From NCBI GenBank assembly GCA_964386865.1, contig CAYLUN010000109.1, forward strand, positions 1-16,835: a stretch of 16,835 nucleotides of DNA, in the 5' to 3' direction. Numbering within the stretch: the first letter of the stretch is position 1; the number at the start of each line of letters is the position of its first letter. This DNA comes from CAYLUN01 sp964386865. Lineage in GTDB: Bacteria > Verrucomicrobiota > Kiritimatiellia > RFP12 > UBA1067. The position numbers and the translations under genes are program-made. This document shows positions 1-8,160 of this stretch, one piece after another. The notes below the pieces were generated by a model. It saw nothing but the letters and a program-made list of their open reading frames with translations, did no database searches and was not told the origin of the DNA.

Positions 1-543
1 GGCACCCTCACGCTCGCGGCTGCGAACACGTACACCGGCGCTACGACCATCGCGGCGGGCACGCTCAAGCTGGGCATCGCGGGCGCCTTGATGCCGAACG
101 CGCCGATCACGCTCGCGGGTGGCACGCTCGACCTCAACGGCTTCACCGTCACGAATGTGATCAGCGGTACAGGCGTGGTCTCCAACGGCACCCTCGTCAC
201 GGACTTCTCTCCCGCCGGCCCCGGCGTCGTCGGCACCAACACGCTGGCCTTCGGCAGCAACACCACGGTCAAGGGCACCTACGTGGCCGATGTGACCGCC
301 GGCGGCCAAAGCGACCGGGTGAACATCCAAGGCAGCATCGACCTGTCGAACCTGGAGCTGCAGATCGTGGATACGGGCGCGCTCGTCCGCGGCAAAGTCT
401 ACACGATCCTGTCGTGCACGGGCACGCGGACCGGGACGTTCAAGTCCAACAACCTCCCCGACAGCCGCTGGCATGTCGTCTATCGCGCCGACGGCAGCGT
501 GCAGCTGATCTTCGTGGACGGCACGCTCATTCGGCTCAAGTAA
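1..543 (+). CDS. Autotransporter-associated beta-strand repeat protein, C-terminal fragment
   Basis: The reading frame is open from base 1 and stops with TAA at 541-543, so only the last 180 residues of a larger protein are visible and the start lies upstream. The first residues read as a passenger beta-helix repeat: alternating Thr/Leu/Ala, then NTYTGATTIAAGTLKLG, which closely fits the autotransporter-associated beta-strand repeat pattern (nTYtGgTtinaGtL.lg). A second, looser repeat follows (ITLAGGTLDLNGFTVTNV). The last ~60 residues form a beta-rich end domain (VYTILSC, GTFKSNNLP, WHVVYRADGSVQLIF) and end in IRLK. I see no C-terminal autotransporter barrel and no PEP-CTERM anchor in this end. 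Proteins with these repeats are exported surface or extracellular proteins, often very large and numerous in PVC-group genomes. The substrate or adhesion role is unknown. Confidence 0.8.
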   Translation, partial: GTLTLAAANTYTGATTIAAGTLKLGIAGALMPNAPITLAGGTLDLNGFTVTNVISGTGVVSNGTLVTDFSPAGPGVVGTNTLAFGSNTTVKGTYVADVTAGGQSDRVNIQGSIDLSNLELQIVDTGALVRGKVYTILSCTGTRTGTFKSNNLPDSRWHVVYRADGSVQLIFVDGTLIRLK

Positions 544-557
544 CAGGGACAGAGGCT

Positions 558-587
558 CGTCAGGCGGCGCGCGAGTGCCGTCTGACG
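558..587. repeat. Short inverted repeat (hairpin 1)
   Basis: CGTCAGGCGGC (558-568) faces GCCGTCTGACG (577-587) across an 8-base loop, an 11-bp stem with one G-U type mismatch. It lies 15 bases after the stop codon of the repeat protein and before the esterase. There is no T-run after it, so it is not a canonical intrinsic terminator. It could be an mRNA 3'-end stabiliser, a weak terminator or half of a paired structure with the next hairpin. Confidence 0.55.
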
Positions 588-607
588 ATGCGTAGGTTTG
601 GCCTCTC

Positions 608-647
608 CGCCCGGATGGCGCGCGATGTTTTCGCGCCCGTCCGGGCG
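608..647. terminator. Long GC-rich hairpin, possible terminator or attenuator
   Basis: A left arm at 608-625 (CGCCCGGATGGCGCGCGA) pairs with a right arm at 631-647 (TCGCGCCCGTCCGGGCG) around a 5-base loop, giving about 16-17 pairs with a one-base bulge. It sits 25 bases before the esterase ATG at 672. Only a weak tail follows (CTTGGTTAT), so classical intrinsic termination is uncertain. It may end transcription of the upstream repeat-protein gene, or limit read-through into the esterase-sulfatase pair. Confidence 0.5.
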
Positions 648-671
648 CTTGGTTATCACGGGTGTTCGCGC

Positions 672-2342
672 ATGAGCAAAGCCAACCTCGCACATCTCGC
701 GCTGCTGCTGGTTCTGCCGATCCCGCTGGGCGCTGCGTGGGCCGACGTTCACGCGCCCGTCCGGATCGAAGCCGGACTTGTGCAAGGCTCGCCCAATCCG
801 GAGAACACGGTCGTTGCGTTCAAAGGCATTCCCTATGCGGCACCGCCAGTTGGCGACCTGCGCTGGCGGGAGCCGCAGCCAGCCGCGCCGTGGGGCGGGA
901 TACGCGGCGCGACCAACTTCGGAGCGAGCTGCACGCAGCCCCCGAGCCCGAGCGGCAAGCGTCCGGCCGCGATGAGCGAGGACTGCCTGTTTCTGAACGT
1001 CTGGACGCCCGCACGAACAGCCCAAGACAAGCTCGCCGTCCTGTTCTTCATTCACGGCGGTGCCGGGCTCTACGGCTCAGGGAACATGCATGGCGAAGAG
1101 CTGGCCAAGAAGGGCATTCTGGTGGTCACGCTGAATTACCGCTTGGGGCTCTTCGCTGGGATGGGCCATCCCGAGCTGAGCGCCGAGTCGCCGCATCACG
1201 TCTGCGGCAACTACGGCATGCTGGACATCATCGCCGCGCTGAGCTGGGTGCAAAGAAATATCGCGTCCTTTGGCGGAGATCCGGGCCGCGTGACGATCGC
1301 GGGGCAGTCCAGCGGCGCGAACAACGTCCACTACCTGACGACAAGCCCGGCGGCTAAGGGACTGTTTCACGGGGCGATTGCCGTGAGCTTTCCCTACGAC
1401 TATCTGATGAAGCCGCACACGATTCCCTTCGTCCGGCAAAAGGAGGAAAACGGAGTCGCGTTCGCCAAGATGAGCGGTGCCGCGTCACTGGACGACCTGC
1501 GCAGGCTGCCGGCCACGGATCTCGCCGCCGCAGGGCCTGCGGTCGCCCAAGCGAAGCTCCATCACTTGGCGAGCGCCGTGGCGCGCGACGGCTGGTTCCT
1601 CCCGCAGGCCTACCGCGACGCACTCGACAAGGGGCTGGCTAGTGACGTCCCAACCCTGACAGGCTTCACGGCTGACGATTTCGGCCCGCCCGCAAGCAAG
1701 CTGAAGACCACCGTGGCAACCTTTGCCGCCGAGGTCGCCTCCCTGTTCGGGGAGAGGCGCGAAGCCTTCTTGGCCAAGCGGGAGGACTTGCTGGCGCTGT
1801 GTCCTGTGACCACCGACCAAGAGGCTCGCGAAACCGCTAAGCGGCTGCAGGCCGAATACCGGATGGCGACCGTCTTCGACTGGGCTGTGCGCCGGGCCAA
1901 GACCGCCAAGACGCCCGTGTATACCTATATCTTCGAGCACGCCGCCTCTTCCGAGCGCGGGGCCTTTCATGGCTCCGACCTGGCCTACTGGTTCAATGAC
2001 GTGAGCGACGCAGACCGGACGTGGACTGAGGAGGATCGGCGGGTCGCGGATGTCGCCTCGTCGTATTGGGCGAACTTCGTCAAGACTGGAAACCCGAATG
2101 GCGACAGCCTGCCTGCGTGGGCGCGTTTCAGCGCGGACACTCCCTCGACCCAGGGGCTCGGCACGCACGCAGGCCCGCGTCCACTAGCCGGGAAAGAGAG
2201 GTCGGATTTCTACCGCGACTTGCTTGATCTCACAGCGGACGCGCAGGCGTTTAAGCTGGAGCTGAAGACGACGCTGAACCGGCATTTGAACCAGTTAATC
2301 AGCGCGGAGCCCTCGGCCCTCATTCTCTCAGGCCTTTTATGA
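672..2342 (+). CDS. Secreted type B carboxylesterase (COesterase, alpha/beta hydrolase)
   Basis: This 556-residue protein should hydrolyse carboxylic esters in the periplasm or outside the cell. The start at 672 is chosen because it gives a signal peptide (hydrophobic LALLLVLPIPLGAAWA, cut near residue 24); the frame is open further upstream, with other ATGs at 588 and 615, but that region holds hairpins. Family motifs appear in order: FKGIPYAAPPVGDLRW (50-65), EDCLFLNVWTP (103-113), FIHGGAGLYGSG (126-137, oxyanion loop), NYRLGLFAGMG (155-165), GNYGMLDIIAALSWVQ (179-194), nucleophile elbow GQSSG with Ser213, and AFHGSDL with the likely catalytic His433. The usual elbow is GESAG. The usual acid of the triad (DEG motif) is a Glu, but here the matching stretch is GFTADDFG (331-338), so an Asp may serve. 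The last ~35 residues (from about 520) look like extra tail beyond the normal family end. The stop overlaps the sulfatase start (ATGA). Confidence 0.9.
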   Translation: MSKANLAHLALLLVLPIPLGAAWADVHAPVRIEAGLVQGSPNPENTVVAFKGIPYAAPPVGDLRWREPQPAAPWGGIRGATNFGASCTQPPSPSGKRPAAMSEDCLFLNVWTPARTAQDKLAVLFFIHGGAGLYGSGNMHGEELAKKGILVVTLNYRLGLFAGMGHPELSAESPHHVCGNYGMLDIIAALSWVQRNIASFGGDPGRVTIAGQSSGANNVHYLTTSPAAKGLFHGAIAVSFPYDYLMKPHTIPFVRQKEENGVAFAKMSGAASLDDLRRLPATDLAAAGPAVAQAKLHHLASAVARDGWFLPQAYRDALDKGLASDVPTLTGFTADDFGPPASKLKTTVATFAAEVASLFGERREAFLAKREDLLALCPVTTDQEARETAKRLQAEYRMATVFDWAVRRAKTAKTPVYTYIFEHAASSERGAFHGSDLAYWFNDVSDADRTWTEEDRRVADVASSYWANFVKTGNPNGDSLPAWARFSADTPSTQGLGTHAGPRPLAGKERSDFYRDLLDLTADAQAFKLELKTTLNRHLNQLISAEPSALILSGLL

Positions 2343-3697
2343 AACCACACTCACTCCTGCCGCTCGCTACGCTTCTGCTGGCGCCGCTGGCCGCGCTCCA
2401 CGCCGCCGAGGTGCCCAAGCCCGGCGCGCCCAACGTCCTCGTCATCTACGTGGATGACATGGGGTGGGCGCAGCCCGGCTGCTACGGCGGCAAGATGGCG
2501 GCGACGCCGAACATCGACGCGCTGGCCGCGGGCGGCGTGCGCTTCACCGACGGCTACGTCTCCGCCTGCATCTGCTCGCCCAGCCGGGCGGGCCTCATGA
2601 CCGGCCGCTATCAGGCGCGCAGCGGCCACGACGGAAATCCCAACCGGCCTGGCACCGAGCTCGCGCTCGCCGAAACGACGCTTGCGCAGCGCCTGAAGGC
2701 GGCTGGCTATACCACGGGCATCGTGGGCAAGTGGCACCTCGGCACCACGAGCCCGGCGTTCATGCCGGCCGCTCGCGGCTTCGACGCTTCCTTCGGCACG
2801 ATGGGCAACCTCGGCGAGGGGCAGGGGCCGACCTTTTATCGCGGCCAAGAGGCGATACCCGCCCCGCCCGGCGCGCCCGTGACCTCGCCGATTTACGCGC
2901 GCGAGGCGGCGCAGTTCATCGAGGCGAGCCGGAGCACGCCGTGGTTTCTCTACCTCGCGCTCAACGCCGTCCACGCGCCGCACGTCGCGTCGGAGAAGTG
3001 GCTCGCGAAATTCAAGGACCTGCCTAAGCGCGACGGCCAGTACGCCGCGCTGGTCGCGGAGGCCGATGAAGCCGTCGGCACGGTGCTGGCGAAGCTGCGC
3101 GAGCTCCGGCTGGAGGAGAGCACGCTCATCTTTCTCATCAGCGACAACGGAGGGTCCTACGCCAACGCCGAGATGGGCGGCCTGCGCGGCCACAAGTGGC
3201 TCTGCTGGGAAGGCGGCGTCCGCGTGTCGTGGATCGCCGCATGGAAGGGGCGCGTGCCCGGCGGGCGCGTCTCTAGCCAGCCGGTCATCCAGCTCGACGT
3301 GTTGCCCACGGCGCTCGCGGCCGCGGGCGCGGAGGTGAAGCCGGAGTGGCAGCTCGACGGCGTGAATTTGCTCCCGCTCCTCGAAGGCAAAACCGAGGAG
3401 CTTGCGCCGCGTGCGCTCTACTTCCGGTTCGGGGTGCAATACGCCGTGCGGCAAGGCGAGTGGAAGCTCGTGAAAGCGTCGAAGGGCATGGAGCCGATGC
3501 TCGTCAACCTCGCGGCGGACCGGGGCGAGCAGCAGGACCTTTCCGCGCAGAACCCGGCGAAGAAACAGGAGCTGCAGGCGCTCTTCGACGCCTGGAACGC
3601 CACCATGCAGCCGCCCCGCTGGGAAGACAGCCGGTGGAACGGCGAAGAAGAACGCAAAGCGAACAAGCAGGCCAAGAAGCGAAAGAAGCGGAGCTAG
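2339..3697 (+). CDS. Secreted type I sulfatase (formylglycine-dependent arylsulfatase family)
   Basis: This 452-residue alkaline-phosphatase-superfamily enzyme hydrolyses sulfate esters, probably on sulfated glycans, but the substrate cannot be read from the sequence. It has an N-terminal signal peptide (LLPLATLLLAPLAALHAA, cut near 23). It shows the metal-binding Asp pair in VIYVDDMGW (D39, D40) and the sulfatase signature C79-S-P-S-R, in which Cys79 would be oxidised to formylglycine by a separate maturase. It also has GKWHLG (130-135), HAPH (212-215), SDNGG (268-272) and Lys286 in RGHKW. Length is normal for a compact PVC-type sulfatase. The C-terminus is a basic Lys/Arg tail (from about 440). 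The start overlaps the esterase stop by 4 bases (ATGA) and lacks a strong ribosome site, so translation is probably coupled to the esterase. No formylglycine-generating enzyme is seen in the window. Confidence 0.95.
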   Translation: MKPHSLLPLATLLLAPLAALHAAEVPKPGAPNVLVIYVDDMGWAQPGCYGGKMAATPNIDALAAGGVRFTDGYVSACICSPSRAGLMTGRYQARSGHDGNPNRPGTELALAETTLAQRLKAAGYTTGIVGKWHLGTTSPAFMPAARGFDASFGTMGNLGEGQGPTFYRGQEAIPAPPGAPVTSPIYAREAAQFIEASRSTPWFLYLALNAVHAPHVASEKWLAKFKDLPKRDGQYAALVAEADEAVGTVLAKLRELRLEESTLIFLISDNGGSYANAEMGGLRGHKWLCWEGGVRVSWIAAWKGRVPGGRVSSQPVIQLDVLPTALAAAGAEVKPEWQLDGVNLLPLLEGKTEELAPRALYFRFGVQYAVRQGEWKLVKASKGMEPMLVNLAADRGEQQDLSAQNPAKKQELQALFDAWNATMQPPRWEDSRWNGEEERKANKQAKKRKKRS

Positions 3698-3738
3698 TCG
3701 GGGCCGGCGATACGTCTATACGTGAACACCAAAGCCCC

Positions 3739-4221
3739 TCAGCGGGCAGGCAGGCTCAGTCCTGTGCGCGCGCGCAGTTCGCTCACCAGCGCGCCTGCAA
3801 CGTCCTCAAGCCGCTTCTCCAGAAGGGGCGTCAGCTCGCTTCCCGGCTCGGTGGAGGCGGGTATGACGCCCAGGAGGTAGATTTCGCTGGGACAGCGCCC
3901 GCGCAGCTCAGAAACCAGCAGCATCTCTTGGACGCCGGCCTGATGCGGCGACAGCTTCACCGGAATCCTGTTCAGCATAAAATCTTCTTTGCCATACCGC
4001 AGCACGGTGCCCGGCTCACCGTCCACCGCAACCACGTCGACAATATAGACCCGCTCCGACTCTTCAATCTTGTGGGTTGCCATGATGCCCATGGTTCCGG
4101 CATCAAAGAGCTCTATGTCATCGGGAAACAGAAAGTTCCGCTCAAGGTAGCGGACCACATGCACGCCGAAACCTTCGTCGGAAAGGAGAAGGTTGCCGGC
4201 CCCGAGGATCAGGGTTTTCAT
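3739..4221 (-). CDS. hybD: [NiFe]-hydrogenase maturation endopeptidase (HybD/HyaD family)
   Basis: This 160-residue cytoplasmic protease removes the C-terminal peptide of the hydrogenase large subunit once nickel is in place. The three nickel-sensing residues known from E. coli HybD sit at the same numbers here: Glu16 in the N-terminal GAGNLLLSDEGFG motif, Asp62 in VDVV and His93 in SPHQAG. Asp40 lies in FDAGTMG. Length matches the family (about 160). It is the last gene of the leftward operon; its ATG lies four bases after the large-subunit stop, so the two are cotranscribed. Its expected substrate is the large subunit just upstream, which still carries its 15-residue tail. It converges on the sulfatase with only 41 bases between stops, and I see no clear terminator there. 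Confidence 0.95.
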   Translation of the reverse strand: MKTLILGAGNLLLSDEGFGVHVVRYLERNFLFPDDIELFDAGTMGIMATHKIEESERVYIVDVVAVDGEPGTVLRYGKEDFMLNRIPVKLSPHQAGVQEMLLVSELRGRCPSEIYLLGVIPASTEPGSELTPLLEKRLEDVAGALVSELRARTGLSLPAR

Positions 4222-4225
4222 ACGG

Positions 4226-5911
4226 TTAAATCACTTTGACGTTGGTGATTTCTTTGCCCTCAGGGTCGACGGCATGCACCGCACACGCGATGCAGGGATC
4301 GAACGAGTGAAGGGTCCGCAGCAGCTCCAGAGGCTTGTCGGGCTCGGCCACAGGATTGCCGACCAGCGACGCTTCGTACGGGCCCATCGCGCCCCGCTCG
4401 TCGCGCGGAGAGGCGTTCCACGTGGTCGGCACCACCGCCTGGTAGTTCTCAATCTTCTTGTCCTTGAACACGATCCAGTGGGAGAGCGTGCCGCGCGGCG
4501 CCTCGTGGAAGCCCACGCCCCTGAACTCCCCGCTCGGGATTTCGACCGGGTTGGCGTACGTCTGGTCGCCCGACGCGATGTTGGCGGTCAGCTTGTCGAG
4601 CTGCTCGAGCGAGATATCGGCCATCACGCAGGCCTGCATGCCGCGGGTCAGGATGCGGCCCATGGTCGAGTGGTAGTCGCCCATGCCGATGCCCAGCGTG
4701 GCGTTCGCTTCGTCGACCAGCTTCTTAACCCGGTCGTTTCCGGCCGCATAGCAGGCCAGGATCTGGGCCAGCGGGCCGACCTGCACCGGCTGGCCGGCGA
4801 GGCGCGGCGCCTTGCACCAGGAGTATTTCCCGTCCGGCTTGAAGTCGGTGTAATCGGCCTGGGTCTCGCCCTTCCACGGGTGCAGGGAGTCGCTGCCTCC
4901 GTACCACGCGTGCGCCACCGACTCCTGGATATTGTCGATCAGATACGGGTCGCTGTGGCTCGTGACGGGCCGGACCTTCTGCAGGTCGCCCTGGGTGATG
5001 ATGCCGCCTGGCAGGCTGAACCGTGTGTTGGCCGAGTCTTCCGGGAACTCAGGCACCGCGAGGTAATTCGTGACGCCGGCGCCGTATTTGAACCACTCTT
5101 TATAGGCGCCGGCGAGGGCCTGAAGATCGGGGTAGTAGACCTGTCGGACAAAGTCGCGGGTTTCCTCTATGAGCGCACGCATGAAAGCCAGCCGCTCCAT
5201 GTTGAGCGTCGCGAGGTTATCCACGTTGATCGCGGTGGCCACGCCGCCGACAACCAGATTTTGAATGTGCGGGTTCTTGCCTCCGAGGATGGCTTGCACC
5301 TGGGCCGCCTTCCTCTGATAGTCCAGCGCTTTCAGGTAGTGGGACACGGCCATCAGGTTGACTTCGGGAGAAAGCTTCATGGCCGGATGGCCCCAGTAGC
5401 CGGACGAGAAGATGCCGAGCTTTCCGCCCGCCGCGAAGCTTGCCAGCTTGTCCTTGACGGCCTTGAACTCGGTCTCGCTGTTGCCCGGCCAGTCGGAGAG
5501 GCTCTGCGCAAGCTGGGCGGTCTTTTTCGGGTCGGCCTTCAGCGCCGACAGCACGTCGACCCAGTCGAGCGCCGACAGGTGGTAGAAGTGGACAATGTGG
5601 TCCTGCACGGAATGCTGGGCCATGATGATGTTGCGGATGTAGTTCGCGTTCATCGGCACGGCGGCTTTGAGCGCGTTCTCGACCGACCGGATCGAAGCGA
5701 TGGCGTGGACCGTGGTGCAGACGCCGCAGATGCGCTGGGCGAGGATCCAGGCGTCCTGCGGCTCTTTCCCCTTCAGGATGATTTCAAGCCCGCGCCACAT
5801 CTGGGCGGATGACCACGCCTTGGACACCTGGTTGTTGTCGACCTCGGCGTCAATCCGCAGGTGGCCTTCGATTCTCGTAACCGGGTCCAGTGTGATGGTT
5901 CGTGCTGCCAT
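4226..5911 (-). CDS. hybC: [NiFe]-hydrogenase large (catalytic) subunit, HybC-like
   Basis: This 561-residue subunit holds the Ni-Fe active site where H2 is split. The N-terminal ligand motif is RICGVCTTVH (C62, C65, H69) and the C-terminal one is DPCIACAVH (C540, C543, H546); all four nickel-binding cysteines are present and none is selenocysteine. The N-terminus DPVTRIEGHLRI is also typical. After H546 come 15 residues (AVDPEGKEITNVKVI), the peptide the HybD protease should remove. This tail resembles that of E. coli HybC and supports assignment to group 1 membrane-bound uptake hydrogenases. It has no signal peptide, as expected, because it travels with the Tat-bearing small subunit. A GGAG ribosome site lies about ten bases before the ATG. 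It lies between the hybB- and hybD-like genes. Confidence 0.97.
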   Translation of the reverse strand: MAARTITLDPVTRIEGHLRIDAEVDNNQVSKAWSSAQMWRGLEIILKGKEPQDAWILAQRICGVCTTVHAIASIRSVENALKAAVPMNANYIRNIIMAQHSVQDHIVHFYHLSALDWVDVLSALKADPKKTAQLAQSLSDWPGNSETEFKAVKDKLASFAAGGKLGIFSSGYWGHPAMKLSPEVNLMAVSHYLKALDYQRKAAQVQAILGGKNPHIQNLVVGGVATAINVDNLATLNMERLAFMRALIEETRDFVRQVYYPDLQALAGAYKEWFKYGAGVTNYLAVPEFPEDSANTRFSLPGGIITQGDLQKVRPVTSHSDPYLIDNIQESVAHAWYGGSDSLHPWKGETQADYTDFKPDGKYSWCKAPRLAGQPVQVGPLAQILACYAAGNDRVKKLVDEANATLGIGMGDYHSTMGRILTRGMQACVMADISLEQLDKLTANIASGDQTYANPVEIPSGEFRGVGFHEAPRGTLSHWIVFKDKKIENYQAVVPTTWNASPRDERGAMGPYEASLVGNPVAEPDKPLELLRTLHSFDPCIACAVHAVDPEGKEITNVKVI

Positions 5912-5932
5912 AGTCCGTGTTCTCCAAAATAG

Positions 5933-7228
5933 TTAAGCGGTCGCTTGCTGTTCCGGCTTCCTCTTGCCGGGCTTCCCGTGGCCGTGAAGATGGATCTTCG
6001 GGAGAACCGGCACCAGCTTCACCAACACTTGGTAAGCGAGGAGCTCCAGAGCGACAATGCTGACCGTGATCATCAGCTCTGACAACGAGGGGAAATAGGT
6101 CCAGCCCGCGCCCGGGTTGAAGCCGATGAGATAGACGTTGAAGCGGTAAAGGGCGCCGCCCAGGACGATGAGGATCGCCGAAACAAAGAGCCAGCGCGGC
6201 GACCACCGGTTCCTCTTGTAGAACAGGATGCTGGAGCCCAGGGCGACCAGCGCGAACTCCAAGAGGAAGAAGCAGGAGTAGAAGTCGAAGCTGACGGCGG
6301 CGCCCAGTTGGTGTCGGTAGGCGAGGTCGCCCAGCACGACCGTCAGCCAGATCACCGTCAGCCACGGGATGATGCGAGCCAAGCCGGACAGCTCTTTGAC
6401 CTCGAACGGCCGCTTGAACGCGTATGACGATATGGTTGATTCCAGGATGACGATCGAGTAGCCGATGTAGATGCAGTTGATCAGAAACAGCAGCGGCAGG
6501 AAGCCGGTGTGCCAGAGCGGGTTCAGCTTGGTGGTGGCCACCAGCATCAGCGAGCCCAGCGCGGACTGATGCATGGTCGGCAGGGTCATGCCGAGCACGA
6601 TGAAGAAAATCAGGACTTTGTCCAAGAGCGGCCTGATCCGGCCTGCCGCCACGCGCACCTTCTCAATGTGACTTTCCAGCTTTGCCTTATCGGGTGCCAA
6701 GGCCGGATGAAGATGACTCACAAACTCGCGAAGGCGGCGCCATTCCGATTTCTCTAGGCTATATAAGATGGCCGGCAGAAATTCGATGATGAGAACGACC
6801 GTATAGGCCATGACGCACAGCGCGACTTCGAACATCACCGAATTGCCTTGCCACTGCGAGGGAACGAAAAAATTGTACGCGTTCCAAGGCCGTCCGATGT
6901 CCACCATGACCGAAAGCCCGGCCAAGGCATACCCGAACATGCTCGTCAGGATGCACGATCTGATCAGCGGGTGGTAGTGCATGTTGTGGCGGATGTAGAC
7001 CAGGATGGCCACCGCGTAGCCGCCGCAGGCGATGGCTGTTCCGGTGGCCACATCGTAGGTGATCCAGATGCCCCACGGAAAACCGTCGCTCATATTCGAG
7101 ACGGCGCCAAGCCCTTTGACGAACCGGACGCCGACCAGATAAACGCCGATCAGCACAAGCGTAAGCAGCGCAAAGAAGGATTTGGTGAATATTTTCCCTT
7201 CTTGTTTCTGAAAGTCATCTTGGTGCAT
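5933..7228 (-). CDS. hybB: Hydrogenase integral membrane subunit, HybB-like (NrfD/PsrC family)
   Basis: This 431-residue polytopic protein has about nine or ten hydrophobic segments, for example SFFALLTLVLIGVYLVGVRF near 17-36, AIACGGYAVAILVYI, VALCVMAYTVVLIIEFL, VLIFFIVLGMTLP and WLTVIWLTVVLGDLA. NrfD/PsrC proteins carry electrons between a ferredoxin partner and the quinone pool. The conserved-looking stretch DGFPWGIWITYDVATGTAIACGG fits the HybB type in particular (written as DGFPWGIWITYD then VATG). The C-terminus is a charged His/Lys-rich cytoplasmic tail. In E. coli, HybB links the HybO-HybC dimer and HybA to menaquinone and helps conserve energy; the same role is inferred here. It starts five bases after the hybA-like stop, preceded by a GGAGG-type ribosome site inside that gene's end, and is followed 21 bases later by the large subunit. 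Confidence 0.93.
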   Translation of the reverse strand: MHQDDFQKQEGKIFTKSFFALLTLVLIGVYLVGVRFVKGLGAVSNMSDGFPWGIWITYDVATGTAIACGGYAVAILVYIRHNMHYHPLIRSCILTSMFGYALAGLSVMVDIGRPWNAYNFFVPSQWQGNSVMFEVALCVMAYTVVLIIEFLPAILYSLEKSEWRRLREFVSHLHPALAPDKAKLESHIEKVRVAAGRIRPLLDKVLIFFIVLGMTLPTMHQSALGSLMLVATTKLNPLWHTGFLPLLFLINCIYIGYSIVILESTISSYAFKRPFEVKELSGLARIIPWLTVIWLTVVLGDLAYRHQLGAAVSFDFYSCFFLLEFALVALGSSILFYKRNRWSPRWLFVSAILIVLGGALYRFNVYLIGFNPGAGWTYFPSLSELMITVSIVALELLAYQVLVKLVPVLPKIHLHGHGKPGKRKPEQQATA

Positions 7229-7233
7229 AGCTG

Positions 7234-8160
7234 TTACTTGCCCTCCTTCTGCTTGGGCTGAGGCACGGACTCGTGACTCTTCATGTTGCGGAGGGCAATC
7301 AGGCAGAGCGTGGTGTAGAGGACAATCGGGGCAATAAAGCCCTTGTAGATGGTGTGATGGATCTTCTCCGAAAATAGCGATGGGGCCGCCTGCGGCAATT
7401 CAGGGAGACCCAACTTGGCAAAAGGCACCCCGGCGAGATAGAGGTGATTGACACCGCCGACCTCGTTTTCACCGTAAATCGTCTGAATGTACGTGCCCGG
7501 ATTCTGCTGGAGGCGGCTTTTGGCCTCCCGGAGCAGATCCTTGCGCTGGCCGAACAGAATGGCGCCGGACGGGCAGGCGCTGGCGCAGGCCGTCGTCCCA
7601 TTCTTCTCCAGAAACTCGCCCTTACAGAAATTGCACTTCACGATCTGCGGCAGCGCACGGTCCCACTGGAATTTGGGAATGTTGAAGGGACAAGCGATCT
7701 GGCAATAGCGGCAGCCGATGCAGGCGGTCTTGTCATAATCCACGACTCCCGTCCGCTTGTCTTTTGTGAGGGCGCGCACCGGGCAGACCGAAACGCAGGC
7801 CGGGGTCTGGCAATGCATACAGGAGTACTTCACATAGGACCACGGCTGGCCGGTTTCCTTGTAGAGCTTGATGATGGTCCTGTTGTTGCCGGTCAAGTCT
7901 GCGGGAGCATCCCAGAGCGCCTCTTTGTCGAACGGGGCTTTGTCGCATTCGAGGTTGCCGTTGTCGTTGTTGACGCGCTTGCAGGCCGACATGCAGGCCT
8001 TGCAGCCCACGCACTTGGTGGCGTCATACAGCATGCCCAGCTCATCGTTGTCTATTTGAGACGCGGCTCCGGAAGAGGCGCGTGCGACCGGCGCAAGGGC
8101 AAGGGCGCCCGCGCCGGTTCCCACAGCCTTCAGGAAACCGCGCCTACTTTGCCTTTCCAT
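7234..8160 (-). CDS. hybA: Tat-exported four-cluster ferredoxin, HybA-like hydrogenase subunit
   Basis: This 308-residue periplasmic electron carrier begins with a twin-arginine signal (SRRGFLK, 5-11, then a hydrophobic Ala/Gly stretch). It has four cysteine groups for [4Fe-4S] clusters: CVGCKACMSAC (50-60), CMHCQTPACVSVC (114-126), CIGCRYCQIAC (147-157) and CNFC...CASAC (176-196). A C-terminal hydrophobic helix (about 274-290, GFIAPIVLYTTLCLIAL) should anchor it in the membrane, as in E. coli HybA. It would pass electrons from the small subunit to the HybB-like membrane protein. Its start overlaps the small-subunit stop by 17 bases, so expression is coupled. Confidence 0.95.
   Translation of the reverse strand: MERQSRRGFLKAVGTGAGALALAPVARASSGAASQIDNDELGMLYDATKCVGCKACMSACKRVNNDNGNLECDKAPFDKEALWDAPADLTGNNRTIIKLYKETGQPWSYVKYSCMHCQTPACVSVCPVRALTKDKRTGVVDYDKTACIGCRYCQIACPFNIPKFQWDRALPQIVKCNFCKGEFLEKNGTTACASACPSGAILFGQRKDLLREAKSRLQQNPGTYIQTIYGENEVGGVNHLYLAGVPFAKLGLPELPQAAPSLFSEKIHHTIYKGFIAPIVLYTTLCLIALRNMKSHESVPQPKQKEGK

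Noticed and set aside
2351..3454. Minus-strand frame opposite the sulfatase
   Set aside because: Arg/Ala/Gly-rich antisense shadow; the sulfatase frame has complete catalytic motifs.
3698..3738. Bidirectional terminator between the converging sulfatase and protease genes
   Set aside because: Only a short ACGT-N4-ACGT dyad is present, with no stable stem and no T-run on either strand.
4193..5812. Long plus-strand frame opposite the hydrogenase large subunit
   Set aside because: It lies entirely over a gene with all [NiFe] ligands and shows no recognisable domain.
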